A stretch of DNA of 64,000 nucleotides from Sapria himalayana. Lineage: Eukaryota > Streptophyta > Magnoliopsida > Malpighiales > Rafflesiaceae. Location: the NCBI GenBank assembly GCA_029783825.1, contig JAREIK010000379.1, positions 349,340 through 413,339 on the forward strand, written 5' to 3'. The translations under genes were made by a program, and so were the position numbers. The notes under the pieces are model-generated. The model did no database searches, was not told the origin of the DNA, and worked only from the letters and a program-made list of their open reading frames with translations. Positions 44,641 to 57,119 of the stretch are shown piece by piece. How positions within the stretch are numbered: the stretch's first letter is position 1; the number at the start of each line of letters is the position of its first letter.

Positions 44641-46380
44641 AAATAACATTGAACTACCTTTGAATGCTCGTGGTCAACAAACTATTGCTGATACACCTCC
44701 TATAGCACAAAATTCACATAGATCTAATAGGATATGTCATGAGCTCGAAAGATATGGATTTCTTGTTACTAATAATAATGATGTATTGTTAGTGGATCAA
44801 AATGAACCCACTACCTATCAAGAGGCTATGTTGGATACAAAATCAAAGAAATAGTTAGAGGTCATGAAGTCTGAAATTCAATCCATGTATGATAATTAGG
44901 TATGGACCTTGATTGACACACCTGAAGGTACAAAGACCATTGAGTGAAAATGGATTTTTAAAAATAAAACTAATATGGATGATAGAGTACATACTTACAA
45001 TGCAAGGCTAGTTGCAAAAGGTTTCAAACAAACTTATAGTATAGACTATGATGATACATTTTCACCTATAACTATGCTTAAGTCTATCAGAATTCTTATT
45101 TTCATTGTTGCATGTTATGATTATGAGATTTAACAAATGGATATTAAAACTATGTTTTTTAAATAAAACTTACTTGAGGATGTGTACATGACACAACCTG
45201 AGAGTTACCTAAGAATTTTGGTAAAGTATGCAAGCTTCAAAGATCCATTTATAATTTGAAGCATGCCGCTCACAGTTGGAATCTTCATTTTGATGAATCA
45301 GTCAAAGGGTTTGGATTTGTCAAAAATAAAGATGAGCCTTGTGTTTATAAGAAAATTAGTGGGAGCATAATTATATTTTTGGTCTTATATGATAATGACA
45401 TTTTAATTATTGGGAATGATGTCCCTACATTGTAGAATGTCAAGTCTTGGTTAGAAAAGTATTTCTCAATAAAAGACTTAGGCAAAGCTACCTAAATCCT
45501 AGGGATAAAGATCTATAGAAATAAATATAAGAGGCTGATTGGTCTAAGTCAAAGTACTTACATAGACAAAGTACTGTAATGGTTCTATATGCAAGATTCC
45601 AAGAGAGAATACTTGCCCATATCTCATGGTATTCCTCTAAAAAAATCTTAGTGTCCTAACACTAAAGATGAGCAAGAGCAGATGAGTAAGATGCCCTTAT
45701 GCCTTAGCAAAAAGATCTATCATATATGCCATTTTGTGCACTAGACCAGATATATCTTATGCTTTAAGCATAATGAGTAGATACCAGTCAGATCCTAGTG
45801 AGAGTCACTAGATAGCTGTCAAAAATATTCTTAAGTATTTGAGAAGGTTTAAAGATATGTTCTTGGTAAATGGCAGATTGGAAGATGATCTATTTGTAAA
45901 TGGTTACATAGATGTAAGTTTCCAATATGACAAAAATGAATTCCGATCATAGTCGGGATATGTGTTTTGTTGAAATGGTGGCACAGTTAGCTAAAAAAGT
46001 TCAAAGTAAAATACTATTGTTGATTCTACAACTAAAGCTGAATGCATTACATCATCTGATGCAGTAAAGGAAGTAGTTTGAATCAAGTTCATTACTGACC
46101 TTGAAGTGGTTTCTAGCATTACAAATCCTATTGATGTTTATTGTGACATAATAATGGTGTTATTGCACAAGCAAAGAAACCTAGATCACATCGCGAACCA
46201 AACACATTCTTAGGTGTTATTATCTCATTTGAGATATAACTGAGAGAGGTGACGTTAAGATATGTAGAGTTCCAATAGATGATAATATTGCTGATCCATT
46301 GTCTAAGCCTCTACCACAAACAAATCATGATCCTCATGCTAGGTTCATAGGTATTAGATACATTGATGAATCGGCCTAGC
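44641..46380 (+). pseudogene. Copia-1 reverse transcriptase and RNase H (degenerate)
   Basis: Blocks: SEIQSMYDN*VWTLID, KWIFKNKTNMDDRVHTYNAR, LVAKGFKQTYSIDYDDTFSP, QMDIKTMFF, EDVYMTQPE, SIYNLKHAAHSWN, then VLYDNDILIIGND where the catalytic Y-V-D-D is read Y-D-N-D. Next are DLGKAT, TRPDISYALSIMSRYQSD and the RNase H block NGYIDVSF...SGYVFC, STTKAECIT. The tail MGDC lies just before the 3' LTR (purine-rich AAATGGGAGA at 46,383-46,392). Many stops and frameshifts. Confidence 0.85.
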
Positions 46381-46393
46381 ACAAATGGGAGAT

Positions 46394-47874
46394 TGTTAAT
46401 AATGGTGCTATAGGTTTATCGTATGGACATGGTATTTTGACTATTTGTGAAAATTAATTATTATTATTATTTGCATGTTTATTATATATAATATCAATGA
46501 ATAATATTATTAATTATTCTAAATATCCCTAATCAGTTATTGTTTTGGGAATAACAATAAATTAAGATTAGTATAAAGTTTGATTGATATTCATGGGATG
46601 AATGTGTATGAGATACAAATCAAATTTATTTCTATTTTTTGTGAACAAATATTGGATAGACCCATCTTGAGATTAATACATGAATCAAAATCATAAGTTA
46701 ATCTCTAATAGTTATGTTATTAAATTTTTTGACCTGGGATTGCTATAGTTCTCAACATAGGGAATATTGTGTTTTGATATAATCAAATTTTGTCTTTAAT
46801 CAGATGACTATAAAGGTTATACATAAACTTAATAAGAAATTATTTAGTAAGATACGAGTGATTAAGATGGAATTTGTCCCTCTTATTATAAGAGAGATAT
46901 CTCTGGGTCTCTTCGATAATTGAGACTGAGAAATACATGGTCGTGCTCAAATGAATTGATGGAGATCAATATCATTTGTTTAATCAGTCTAATTAGGTTT
47001 CGAGTAATCAAAGATAGAATGATATAAGGATGACTTTGTCTTTGCCTTATATTCTATCAATATATCATGAGATAAAAGGATGATGTTATTAGGTATATTA
47101 AGGTTGTCTTGAATAATGAGTTTTTTATTTAACTTAGGTAGTCATAATGTCTTGCTAGAAGCCATTTATGACTTGTAGGATCAAAATATGATTTTGGCCT
47201 ATGGCCAATTTTAATTAAACCTATATGATCACACATTAAGAATGAATAATAATAGTTATGGTTTTTTACTCTCTATAGTAATTTAAAATGATGAGATTAT
47301 TTTAAATCATAAATAACAATTAGTTATTATTTAAATTTGAATTTAATTTTGAGAAAGTTTAAATTCATTATTTAAATAAATAATTAATTAGTTACATTGA
47401 ACTTGAGTTTTAATGAATAAATTCATTTAAATGGGGGTTTTAAGGATATGAATTTAAGTTGTTATTATTTAAAAGAGTTTAAAATGTATAATTAAATCCA
47501 TTTATAACTAAAACCTAGCCAACTTGTAAATATATATGTGAGATATATTTGATGCAAGTAGTCATCTTTTAAAAAACAAAGAGAAAACTCCTTCATTTTG
47601 AGAAGGTGAATCTAAACTAGCATTCAACAAGATTATTCACTATTTGTTCATGTGTGAATACTTGTAAAAAGACTGCACCTTTGAAGATCTGAATAAACTT
47701 AGATGCACATTTTGAAGGGTTGATGAATTGATCTACAAAAGATAAGTTTAATTTACCCTTCCTTCATGTTTTTATGAAACACATGTGATCCTTAGTGAGT
47801 TATGGAATAAAAATTATAAATTTCACAACGTTTATGTTCCAATTAGATTGGATATTCTGCTCGAAACACTAACA
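46394..47874 (+). repeat. Copia-1 3' LTR (1,481 bp)
   Basis: Starts TGTTAATAATGG right after the polypurine tract and ends AAACACTAACA; the terminal TGTTA/TAACA are inverted complements. Bases 46,609-47,874 correspond to the 5' LTR; the first ~215 bp have no partner there. Confidence 0.88.
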
Positions 47875-48641
47875 ATTTAACCATAGTAGAGTTGTGTGTC
47901 ACTATGGAAAATAGTGACATGTATGCCATGAGACACATGTAAGTAAATGAGGCTGGTATGGTAATGATAGTCATGCAACTTGCAAGTCATTTTCTCTTGT
48001 ATTAATTTCATTTAAACATTTTGTGAGAAAATATATATTAATTATCATGAGTATTATTCTTACGATACTGAAAGCATAAATATATTTATTATTATAATAT
48101 TTTACATCCTTGAGATATTAAAGATCGGAGAATAGAAATGCACACTTAAAGTCGTCGGCCATAGTAGCTGATGAATTATCTAAAAGAAGTAGATATGTGA
48201 ATGACACATGAATGGAATGATGTGTGATTTTAATGGTGAAATATTAAGGGCACAACTATGAGAGGATCATCTTTAATAGTGATAATCAAAAAATGATAAT
48301 CACATTATATACCAAAAGGACATAGGAGCATTAATTTTTACACTCATCCACCCTTTATCCAATTGACAAGTACCAACATAATATTGCCTAGATACTAAGA
48401 AAACATTATCATACACAAGAAGTGAGCCATTCCTAGAGCCTAAGTATCTTTCCAAAAACCCAAGTCTATTTACTCAACTTCGGTAGTAGTTAGTTTACTG
48501 TTGGTTAATTAATCTATCAATACAATCCTCGTAGGATCAATATCTAGACTTAAATCTATTTTACTACCTGTATGACCCATATACTTGTAGAATACTATTG
48601 GATGATAGTCAATAACCTATTGAGCTTTTGAAATTGTCACA

Positions 48642-50305
48642 AAAAACAAGTTTTGGCACTATAATAAATCCATACCATTTACTTAGTGTAAAAAGTTAGA
48701 AGAAGTTATAAAATTATTCTAAATGATATTAAAAAAACTAATCATTCATAAATATCTAAAATACTCTTACGAGCTTTTGTGAAAATTGTGGAGTATGTAA
48801 TTTATTTTTTAGATAATCAAAGCACCATGTTACACTTGGTAACATCACTATATCTCTGTCTCAATAGTGTATAAATTATCTCTTATTTATTTCCAATATC
48901 AAGATTTCTACATGCAAATTTTGTTCTTCATGCTATGCCACAACTTTTGCAACAATATTTCTACTAGAGGTGTATACCGTTCATCTAAATTGAGTATTAT
49001 CTTTTCTTAATCATATAGATTACAAAAAATTACAAATACTCTTGGCAAACACTTTAGTGAGTGGCATGCCACTCTAAAAAAATGTAGTTAATAATAGTTG
49101 AACAAGCAATTGATTTTGGAAAAGTATTTTATTGGTGATGATAGCTCCTAAAGAAATATATCATGTATGATAACAATTAGGATAATGTTGGGAGAGTTCT
49201 TAGGAGTGAAGTTCATCAAGATGATTTTAGTGCATTCATTTTTTGGTGGAATAGACATCAAGTTATGGCTTTATTATAAGTGTTCGACTAATGATAGTGT
49301 TGATGATCAAAAGTTGAAACTGACAACTAACCACACATATATCTTCATTTTTTATAGATGTTGGATTTCATAGTAGGAAATGACTAAATAAATTCAATGG
49401 AAAATGATTACTTGGGAAAGTTGAAAAAAAGTCAATGGCAAGGAAGTGCATTGCTTTTATTTATGGAATCAAAAGTGCCATGTGGTAGTTGAATTTTAAA
49501 AAATAAAGTTATTTTATCTTAAATTTCTTGGTTACCATTGTTAGGAACCTCATGTATCAATTGTTTTGAGTTGTTTAAGATGAATTTCTTGATGTATTTG
49601 TATTAATGTGGGGTTCAATGAATATACTAAATTATGGTTATTATGAAATTAAATGAATATTAGTGAAATTAGGTGTGTTTTATATTAACTCAGTGAAGTT
49701 GTGTAATAGCTTTATTATGTTGCTTAATTTTGTTAGTTAGGCAGTATCTCAAAAGTTCACTAGTGAGGATATCTCATATATAAGGGTCCACATGTATATG
49801 GGTCTTACAAGTAGTAAATAGTGTTTTAATGTAAATATTGATCTCACATGAATTATATTAGTAGTTCATTCATTCAATGGTGAGACAACTCAATTCTAGT
49901 AAAATAGATATTTTAAATTATAGGATCAATTTTAGATCCATGGATTTATTTATTTAATTGATGTGATGTATATTCAAATAGTTCAAATTATATATTTTTT
50001 GGATATAAAATGAAGTTTTGGTTGTTATATAATGACTTCATACCCTAACAGCATACAAGATGGTTATCACCAATGATCCCAACCCAATTGGTGATCCCTT
50101 TATAAAGGTCGTCCCCTCTGTATATTACTATCAAGATAAAAAATTATCTCTACTCGAGAGTCATTCATAATATTATACTTTTGATAATATTTTAATATGT
50201 ATACTCTTATTCTCTGTCCTTAGGTGTCATAAAGACTTAGAATTGGCATGGTTTGAAGTATTTTTACTTTCGACTTCATAAATAATAATTAGCATAATTA
50301 ACATG
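48642..50305 (+). other. Unassigned sequence after an Athila PBS-like site
   Basis: Where gag would be expected I recognise none. A short stretch 49,650-49,690 (GAATATTAGTGAAATTAG) resembles 39,060-39,085, hinting at a second LTR beginning here. The open frame 49,167-49,373 has no known relatives. A lone TAGAGGTGTATACC at 48,965 resembles a hAT end but has no partner. Confidence 0.35.
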
Positions 50306-52361
50306 CACTTCTTTCAAATTTTACCAGTGGGAACCATATAAGTGAAAGAAATTGAAAAGGGTTATCGCCACCTTATAAAGTATAATGTACTGGCACATGT
50401 CTTGAGGATTTTTTATCACCATCTTTTTTAGTGACAAAGTGATTCACACACCAAAGGTTAAATTCTTAGAAAATGTTTAATATAACATTAATCCCAATCA
50501 AGAACAAATTTTACTAAGATATATATAATTGATTGATATGTAAAAGTATTCTTATTTTTGGCTTTATAAATATCATACAAGCAACAATTAATATGCCGAA
50601 ATTTTGGATTTTAACATGTGGGCTTATCTTGCACATCGTGGTCATATATGTACTGTAACTTCCTTCTTACCATATGTGTGAGCGAGCCTTGTAGTTTATC
50701 TATCAATATCCAACATGAAAATATAAAGAATATATTAAATAGTGGAAAGATAGTGTTAATGGTAAAGTCATAGCGTACAAAGATTACCATGACTAATTAA
50801 GTAAAGTTTTAGCCAAGAGAATATATGTCAGAACTATGCGATACTCTATAATCTATCTATCAACCAAAACCCTTTCAATTTCATGACTATTTTTTGAATC
50901 CACAAAAACTTCAAAGTCATGAAATTGATTCATAAATATTTCATTCTCATGCTTACACATCCTCAAAAATCACTAAAATATGCAATGATATTTAATAATT
51001 TGAATTCTAAATAACTTAGTAGAGTGATGACTTATAGGATAGAAAAATAATGGAAAGTCATGATATTCTGTATGCCATAACTCGGTTATACTATTTAAAA
51101 GCCTATTGAAAAGTCATGAAATCTTTTCTTAACTAATACTCTATAAAATAAGTCATGGTAATATTTGTATGTCATGACTCTACTATCAATTTTTCTTATC
51201 TTTTTCTCTGTGTAATACTATTTTCATTGCTACAATATTTTCTTGAATTTATAGCCACAATATTTATAAAACATAATGATTGTCATCACTCTATTTTTAT
51301 GTCATGGAAATCAAGTACCCCACTGATACAAGAAGTCGTGGTATTTTTTGTCACTTCTTTCAAATTTTACCAGTGAGAACCATATAAGTAAAAGCAATTG
51401 AAAAAGGTTGTCACCACCTTATAAAGTACAATGTACTGACACATGTTTTGTGAATTATCTATCACTATCCTCTTTAGTGACAAAGTGATTATCATACTAT
51501 AGGTTAAATCTTTAGAAAATTATTTTTAAATAATATTCATTCCAATCGAGAACAAATTCTTCTAGGACATATACAATTGATTGATATATAAAAGTATTCA
51601 TATTTTTGGTTTTATGAGCATCATACAAGCAATAGATAATATGCCCAAATTTTGGATTTTAACGTATAGTCTTATCTTGCATATCATGGTCATATGTACT
51701 ATAACTTTTTTTACCACATGTGTGAGTGACCCTTGTAATTTATCTATCAACATCCACCATCATAAAATAAAGAATATGTTACATAGTGGAAAGATAGTGT
51801 CAATAGTAGAGGCAAAGCATATACAGATTACCATGACCAATAAGATAGAGTAAAAACTAGGAATATTTGTCAAAACTTTGTGATACTCTATAATCTATCT
51901 ATTAGCCAAAAACCTCTTAATTTCATTACTATTTTTTGAATCCATATAAACTCCAAAGTCATGAAATTGATTCATAAATATTTCATTATCATGCTTATAC
52001 ATCATCAAAAATCACTAAAATATACAATAATATATAGTGATTCGAATTCTAAATAACTTAGTATAGTGATGAATTGTATGATAGAAAAATATTGGTAAAT
52101 ACTATTTAAAAGACTATTGAAAAGTCATGACATCTTTTCTTAGCTAAGACTCTACAAAATAAGTCATGGTAATATTTATATGTCATGACTCTACTACCAA
52201 GTTGTTGTAATCTTTCCATTCTATAATACTATTTTCATTGCTACACTATTTTCTTGAATTCATAGCCACAATATTTCTAAAACATAATGATGGTCATCAC
52301 TCTACTTTCATATCATGGAAACCAAATGCCCCACTGATACAAGAAGTCGTGATATTTTTTA
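50306..52361. repeat. Tandem duplication, unit ~1,046 bp
   Basis: Unit 1 (50,306-51,351) and unit 2 (51,352-about 52,361) both start CACTTCTTTCAAATTTTACC and both end ACAAGAAGTCGTGRTATTTT. They are collinear throughout: CACCTTATAAAGTA, GACAAAGTGATT, CTTATCTTGCA, AAGTCATGAAATTGATTCAT, ATTTTCTTGAATT. The second half of each unit matches the 5' half of the Athila LTR. Substitutions and small indels are scattered, so the duplication is old. Confidence 0.9.
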
Positions 52362-54160
52362 GTATTACCACTTTATAAATATAGGGCCAGGTTCATATAA
52401 CACCAAGTAATTTTTAGTAGGGATGATCTTCTTCATCATGATTTTGTGTTCTAGAGAATAATTCTCTTAGTTATGATATTCTTGTTGTCTCGACTTTTGT
52501 TAATTAAATAGGAAAACCTGAGTGGTGACCATTCATGTTACTATTACTTTGCATTCTAAAGGGTATTTAGCTCAATCTTGGCATTCATGCTGCCATGATG
52601 TTATGGTCTAGTGGAAGGTTACTTTAGTCATGACATTCTTTTCTATCATGACTTCGGTATGCCAGTGATGATTCAAAGAAATAATAAAGTCATGACCTCA
52701 ACACAGCACTATGGCCTCCAACTTGAAGATTCATATAAAATCGTGATAGATAAAAGGAAGACTTTGAATTTTTCACAAGAGATAGTGGAATTAGATTTTG
52801 AGCCCAAGTGTATGCAAAACCTTAGATAATGTGACTTTCAACTTCTAATTAAAGGCAAATCTAAGGGAAACACAAATAAGAATTAGTTTGGATTAAGTTT
52901 TAAGACTTATATCCTTACTAGTATTATCATTGGGAACCCTTGATTCCATGAGATTTCACACCAAATATATCACATGAATTATTACCTAATGTTAGGCTAA
53001 ATGGCATACAGGGTTAATTTATTATACATATATTATGATGAAAAGATTATATAATATTTATTTATTATAATATTGTAGTTTGAATGTTGATGAATATTTA
53101 TACTATTTAGAACTGAAATTTAGGATTTTTACTATATCATATAATTATGTATATTAGCCCCTATGTATGGTGACATGTAAGTTAAGGGAGACGCTCACAA
53201 AATATGATATGAAAGAAATGATAACCCTTATAATCTTATCACATGAGATAAACTCATACTTGAAAACTTGAGATTGATGTAAGTTTAATTATTATAAGTA
53301 TGACACTCACAAAGTCGAAAGAAAAAATATATTTATGAACAATCCATTATGTATATTCTAGAACAACTGACCTTAAAATAATATAGAAGTTGTGTAGAAT
53401 ATCTATCCTAGTGATTTCACCATATTGTGGGAGTCATTTATCGGCAATGGTAGATGATAATAGCTAAGGCACATGACAAATGCAAGTGGAGATATTTTAT
53501 ATGGTAATGACAACCATGTAAGTCATTTCATATTGTATGATTTACATAAATGAGATCAATGGAAAGATTAATATTAATCAATATGAGTATTATACTTACA
53601 AAACCAAAGGCACAAATATAATCACTACCATATTATTTTATATCTATATAACATTATAGATCTAAGAATATAAATGCATACTCAAAATAATTAAATAGTT
53701 GGTTGACATACTAGCTAAAAGGAGTAGACATGTGAATGACTCATGAATGGAATGAAAATAGTTTCAGTGGTAAAATATCAAAGGTACAACTATGAAGGGA
53801 CTATTCTTGATAGTGATAGTCAAAGGATGACAACTACCTTGTATGATAGAGGGCACAAAAGTATTTTCAAATAAATTAACAATTCATCTAATAATTGAAC
53901 ATAACATTTCTCAAATACTAAAGAATTCATATCATATATAAGGAAGAGAGGCAACCCTTGAGTTTAAGTATCTTTACAAAACTAAAGTTTATATACTCAA
54001 CTCAAGTAATAGTTAGTTCACTTGGTCAAACTACCTACACAATCTTTGTGAAATTGATACCTATACTTACATCTATCTTTATTATTTATATGATCTATCT
54101 ACTTGTTAGAGTCTATTAGACTAAAATAATTGTCCAACAAGCTTTTAAGATCATGTCACA
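52362..54160 (+). mobile_element. Athila C 5' LTR, 3' portion
   Basis: Continues from the tandem units, so the complete LTR probably starts within them. It holds two GTCATGAC sites (52,627; 52,689), the TATAAGTATGACACTCACAA segment shared with the solo LTR (36,441) and the LTR-end motif (54,050-54,110). It ends ATCATGTCACA at 54,160. A weak PBS-like TTACACTATAATAAGG follows at 54,173. The open frame 52,611-52,829 lies here, but I recognise no protein. Confidence 0.6.
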
Positions 54161-54639
54161 AATAATAATTATTTACACTATAATAAGGTTTTAACAAATT
54201 TTTGATATTGTTACTTGTAATTATTTAGTTTGATCAGTCAACTAGAGTATATGTAACTATTTTTGAGAAAATATAGTTCTATTTCTAGTTATTTGGATAC
54301 AAAATTTTGCTTAGTATTACTTTATATTTGTGTTTATTTTTCTTTGGTTTTTTTTTTTTGTTTTATAGCCATTACTCATCGCATGAGTCAAATCTATGGG
54401 ATTGAGTTTCCACTTTTGGACCCATAAATTGAGAGAATAAGAAGAAATCTATTGAGATAAAGAGTTTATATATAGAGTAAACTTGGAAGGTAATGTTAGT
54501 AATGAAAATAACCAATATGGTATATAATAAGTTCTAATTACTCATTACTCACCATACCATGAGAGACTATTGGCAGCCAATATTGATGGATAGTTAATCT
54601 AGGATTCAAATGCAATTAATACAAGTGAACTAATTTGAT
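54161..54639 (+). other. Athila C leader
   Basis: AT-rich with a T-run (about 54,350-54,360), aligning by eye with the Athila B leader. No gene seen. Confidence 0.5.
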
Positions 54640-55911
54640 TTGAAACCTAGTTTGATAGTTAGGGTGCAACAACATCAATATAGTAGATAAATTTTAGATG
54701 TCACATTGCAATATTCTTGGAGTTGTGTGATACAATGAAAATAAATGTAGTTTGCTTGGATGTGATAAGGTTAAAAGTTTTTTTTTATTTGAGTTTTAAA
54801 GCCCATAGCTAGTTCCAATGCTTATCTAGGTGATTAATTGATAGTTAGGACAAACTTATGTAAGTCTTCCTAACCAAGTATTTTTTACCTCTAATTACAT
54901 TTTAACTAAGGAGAGAGATAAGTCAATTTTGATAAGAGGAGCAGGAGATGCTATATGTTAGGATCAATTCAGATAACTTTTAAAAAGATACCCACGATAT
55001 GAATTTAAATTGTGGTTTCAAACTCAAACTTTTTTTATTGGCCTGAATTACATAATGATGTGCATGGTTGATAGAGCCATAGGTGGATCTATCATGAACA
55101 AATCACTCAAAGAAGACTATTTCTTTTTTGAAGAGCTGGAAAATAAAATAACTACCAAATAGAAAGTTAGAGTATTATAGTTGGATAGACTCATAATGAT
55201 GGAGGCTAACCTTGATGCATTTTTCAACAAATTTGAAGTCCAAAATGACAAAAGTCTTAATTAGTATGAAAGAAATTATCATTTTTTAATAGTTGGAAGC
55301 TGCCAATTCTAACCCCATGTATCAAGTGAAGAAAGCTATTATTATATACTACTATCTGAATATGAAAAATCATGAAAGTTTATTACATAGAAGTAGTGTG
55401 AATGTTCAATAGAAGATGGGACAATTCTAAAAAAATTGGGAAAAACTCAATGACATATCAAATACAATGAGCTTCAAATTCCAATTATAATCACCTGTAG
55501 GGAGTAGAAAAATCATCATTTAATGATAACATTCCTGCGTGTTCATTGGGACAAATAAGAGAAATTATATATAGAAGAACCAAATGAAATAGATTGAAAT
55601 AAAGCTATAACATGAATATGGAGATAAAGATTATTGAGAATCAACTTGGGCAACTAGCATTATCAATGAATGAGAATAGATTAAATACTTTATTATTAAG
55701 TAATATTGAGTTGAATCCAAATATGTACATGTCCATAACACTTAAAAAAAATAAAAATTTTGAGGGAAAGAAAACAAAAGAGAAAGCCAAAAGGAATATT
55801 GAAACAAATGAGGAAGCTATGATTGACAATGTCATGACTTTTTCCAAAGTTTCCATGCCAAGCACCATGATATCTAATGTCAAGATATTTTCCAAAGTCA
55901 TGACTGCATAA
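54640..55911 (+). pseudogene. Athila C gag (degenerate)
   Basis: Capsid-region blocks at about 54,990-55,150 (YPRYEFKLWFQTQTFF, GGSIMNKSLKEDYFFFEELE) match the gag of Athila B and the family. The C-terminal part is open (55,612-55,911): IIENQLGQLALSMNENRL, LLSNIELNPNMYMSITLKKN, then a Lys/Glu-rich stretch and NVMTFSKV repeated as NVKIFSKV. The last two derive from repeated GTCATGACTTTTTCCAAAG-type modules. Upstream stops make it inactive. Confidence 0.8.
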
Positions 55912-56802
55912 AAACTACTACCCAACTCATGCCCCCAAACATGACACATGGAGAAGTGGAAGTATAGGAAGAGATGCAAATTACCCAAAGTATTGAATAG
56001 AAGGATGATTTTCTAAAGAATGACTATGCAAATAGTAAAAAAATCATCCAACTAATCTTCATTTTCCATAGAATTTTAGAAAGGAAAAGTTAGATGAGCA
56101 ATTTGAGATATTTATCAATAATCGTCAAGAAGTTGGAAGATAATATTCCTTTCTTTGTAGTCTTATCTTAGATATCCTATTATGTGAAGTTTATGAATAA
56201 CATCATGAGTAGCAAAAAAAGTTTGAAATATGAAACATTGAATGTAACCAAGAAGTATAGGATAATCATTCAACATAAACACTAGAGAAAGTTCAAAAAT
56301 TCATAGAGTTTTTATGATTCCATACATTCTTAAAAAGCATACTTTCAAGAAGGTACTATGTGACAAGAAATTAAGGATTAGCTTAATACTATTGTCCATA
56401 GTACATATGTTGAATCTTGATGAGATTACTCCAACCTCTCTTTCACTATAGATGATTGACTGATCTATCAAATTTTTGAGGGGGGTTATTGAAGATGTAT
56501 TAGTTAAGATTGGCAAGTTTATAGTTTTTACTGATTTTTCTATACTACATATAGAGGAAGACCAATATGCTTTATTGATCTTTTGATAATTTTTTTAGCT
56601 ACTAGATAAGCATTAATAGATGTCAAAAAGATTGAATTCATACTTTATGTGGGTGAAGAGCAAGTGAAATTCAACGTACATAAAAGCATGTAGATTTTAG
56701 ATGATGATAAAAAAGATTATTAAAGAATATAGATAACCTATGATGCATAGCCAAGAGACAAAAAGTAGATTTTATTTGGAAAGATTTCATGAAAGATTAT
56801 TC
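55912..56802 (+). pseudogene. Athila C gag-protease junction and aspartic protease (degenerate)
   Basis: Blocks: VVKKLEDNIPFF, YYVKFMNNIMSSKKSLKYE, TKKYRIIIQHKH, ALIDVKKIEFILYVGEEQV and KFNVHKSM. They follow the same order as Athila B without the solo-LTR interruption, which makes this copy the reference for that insertion. The catalytic D-L-G-A is not recognisable. It is cut at 56,803 by CACTA-2. Confidence 0.75.
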
Positions 56803-57119
56803 ACTACAAGAAATTATCTGTTTAGCTATGAAAATTTAACTAGATAAATAATCCTTATCTAATTTGCGAGGGGGTTAACTATGGAATAGCAAGAGATATT
56901 TAATTTTACATTTAATGACAAATTTGCGATGAATTTGTGATGGATTAGAGATGAAAATTTTTGATTAAAAAATATCCCTAGCTAATATTGTTGTAGATTT
57001 TGACACAAAGAATGGTGACAAATTTAGCAATGACTTTAGAGATATATTTTCCCTAGCTAGTTAACTCAATAAAAAATCTCTTGCTAATTCATTATTGGGA
57101 AATGTTTTTTACAATTATA

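Larger units (their letters stand above)
39508..47874 (+). mobile_element. Copia-1: 8.4-kb Ty1/copia element, 5' LTR truncated
   Basis: Two LTRs, an iMet-type PBS, gag, protease-integrase and RT-RNase H in copia order (integrase before RT). The 3' LTR (46,394-47,874) has the matched ends TGTTA...TAACA. The 5' LTR starts only at the point equivalent to 46,609, so about 215 bp are missing and no target duplication can be recognised. It lies within an Athila LTR. All coding regions contain stops. Sequence motifs resemble the Tork/Angela-type copia group as I remember it. Confidence 0.88.
38930..48641 (+). mobile_element. Athila-type LTR interrupted by Copia-1, ending at a PBS-like site
   Basis: 39,100-39,507 (AAAGTCATGG, TCACGACTTGG, TCTTCATGGCTATAAT) matches 51,040-51,340 and 35,150-35,480. 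After Copia-1, 47,875-48,641 continues with LTR 3'-half sequence matching 53,370-54,160 and ends AATTGTCACA. TTTTGGCACTATAATAAATC (48,651-48,670) follows like a tRNA-Asp-type PBS. Joined, it would be about 1.3-1.5 kb, shorter than the putative solo LTR, so internal deletion is likely. The 5' limit is approximate. Confidence 0.55.

Noticed and set aside
48965..48985. TAGAGGTGTATACC as a hAT terminus
   Set aside because: No matching inverted end or target duplication within several kb; too short to support alone.
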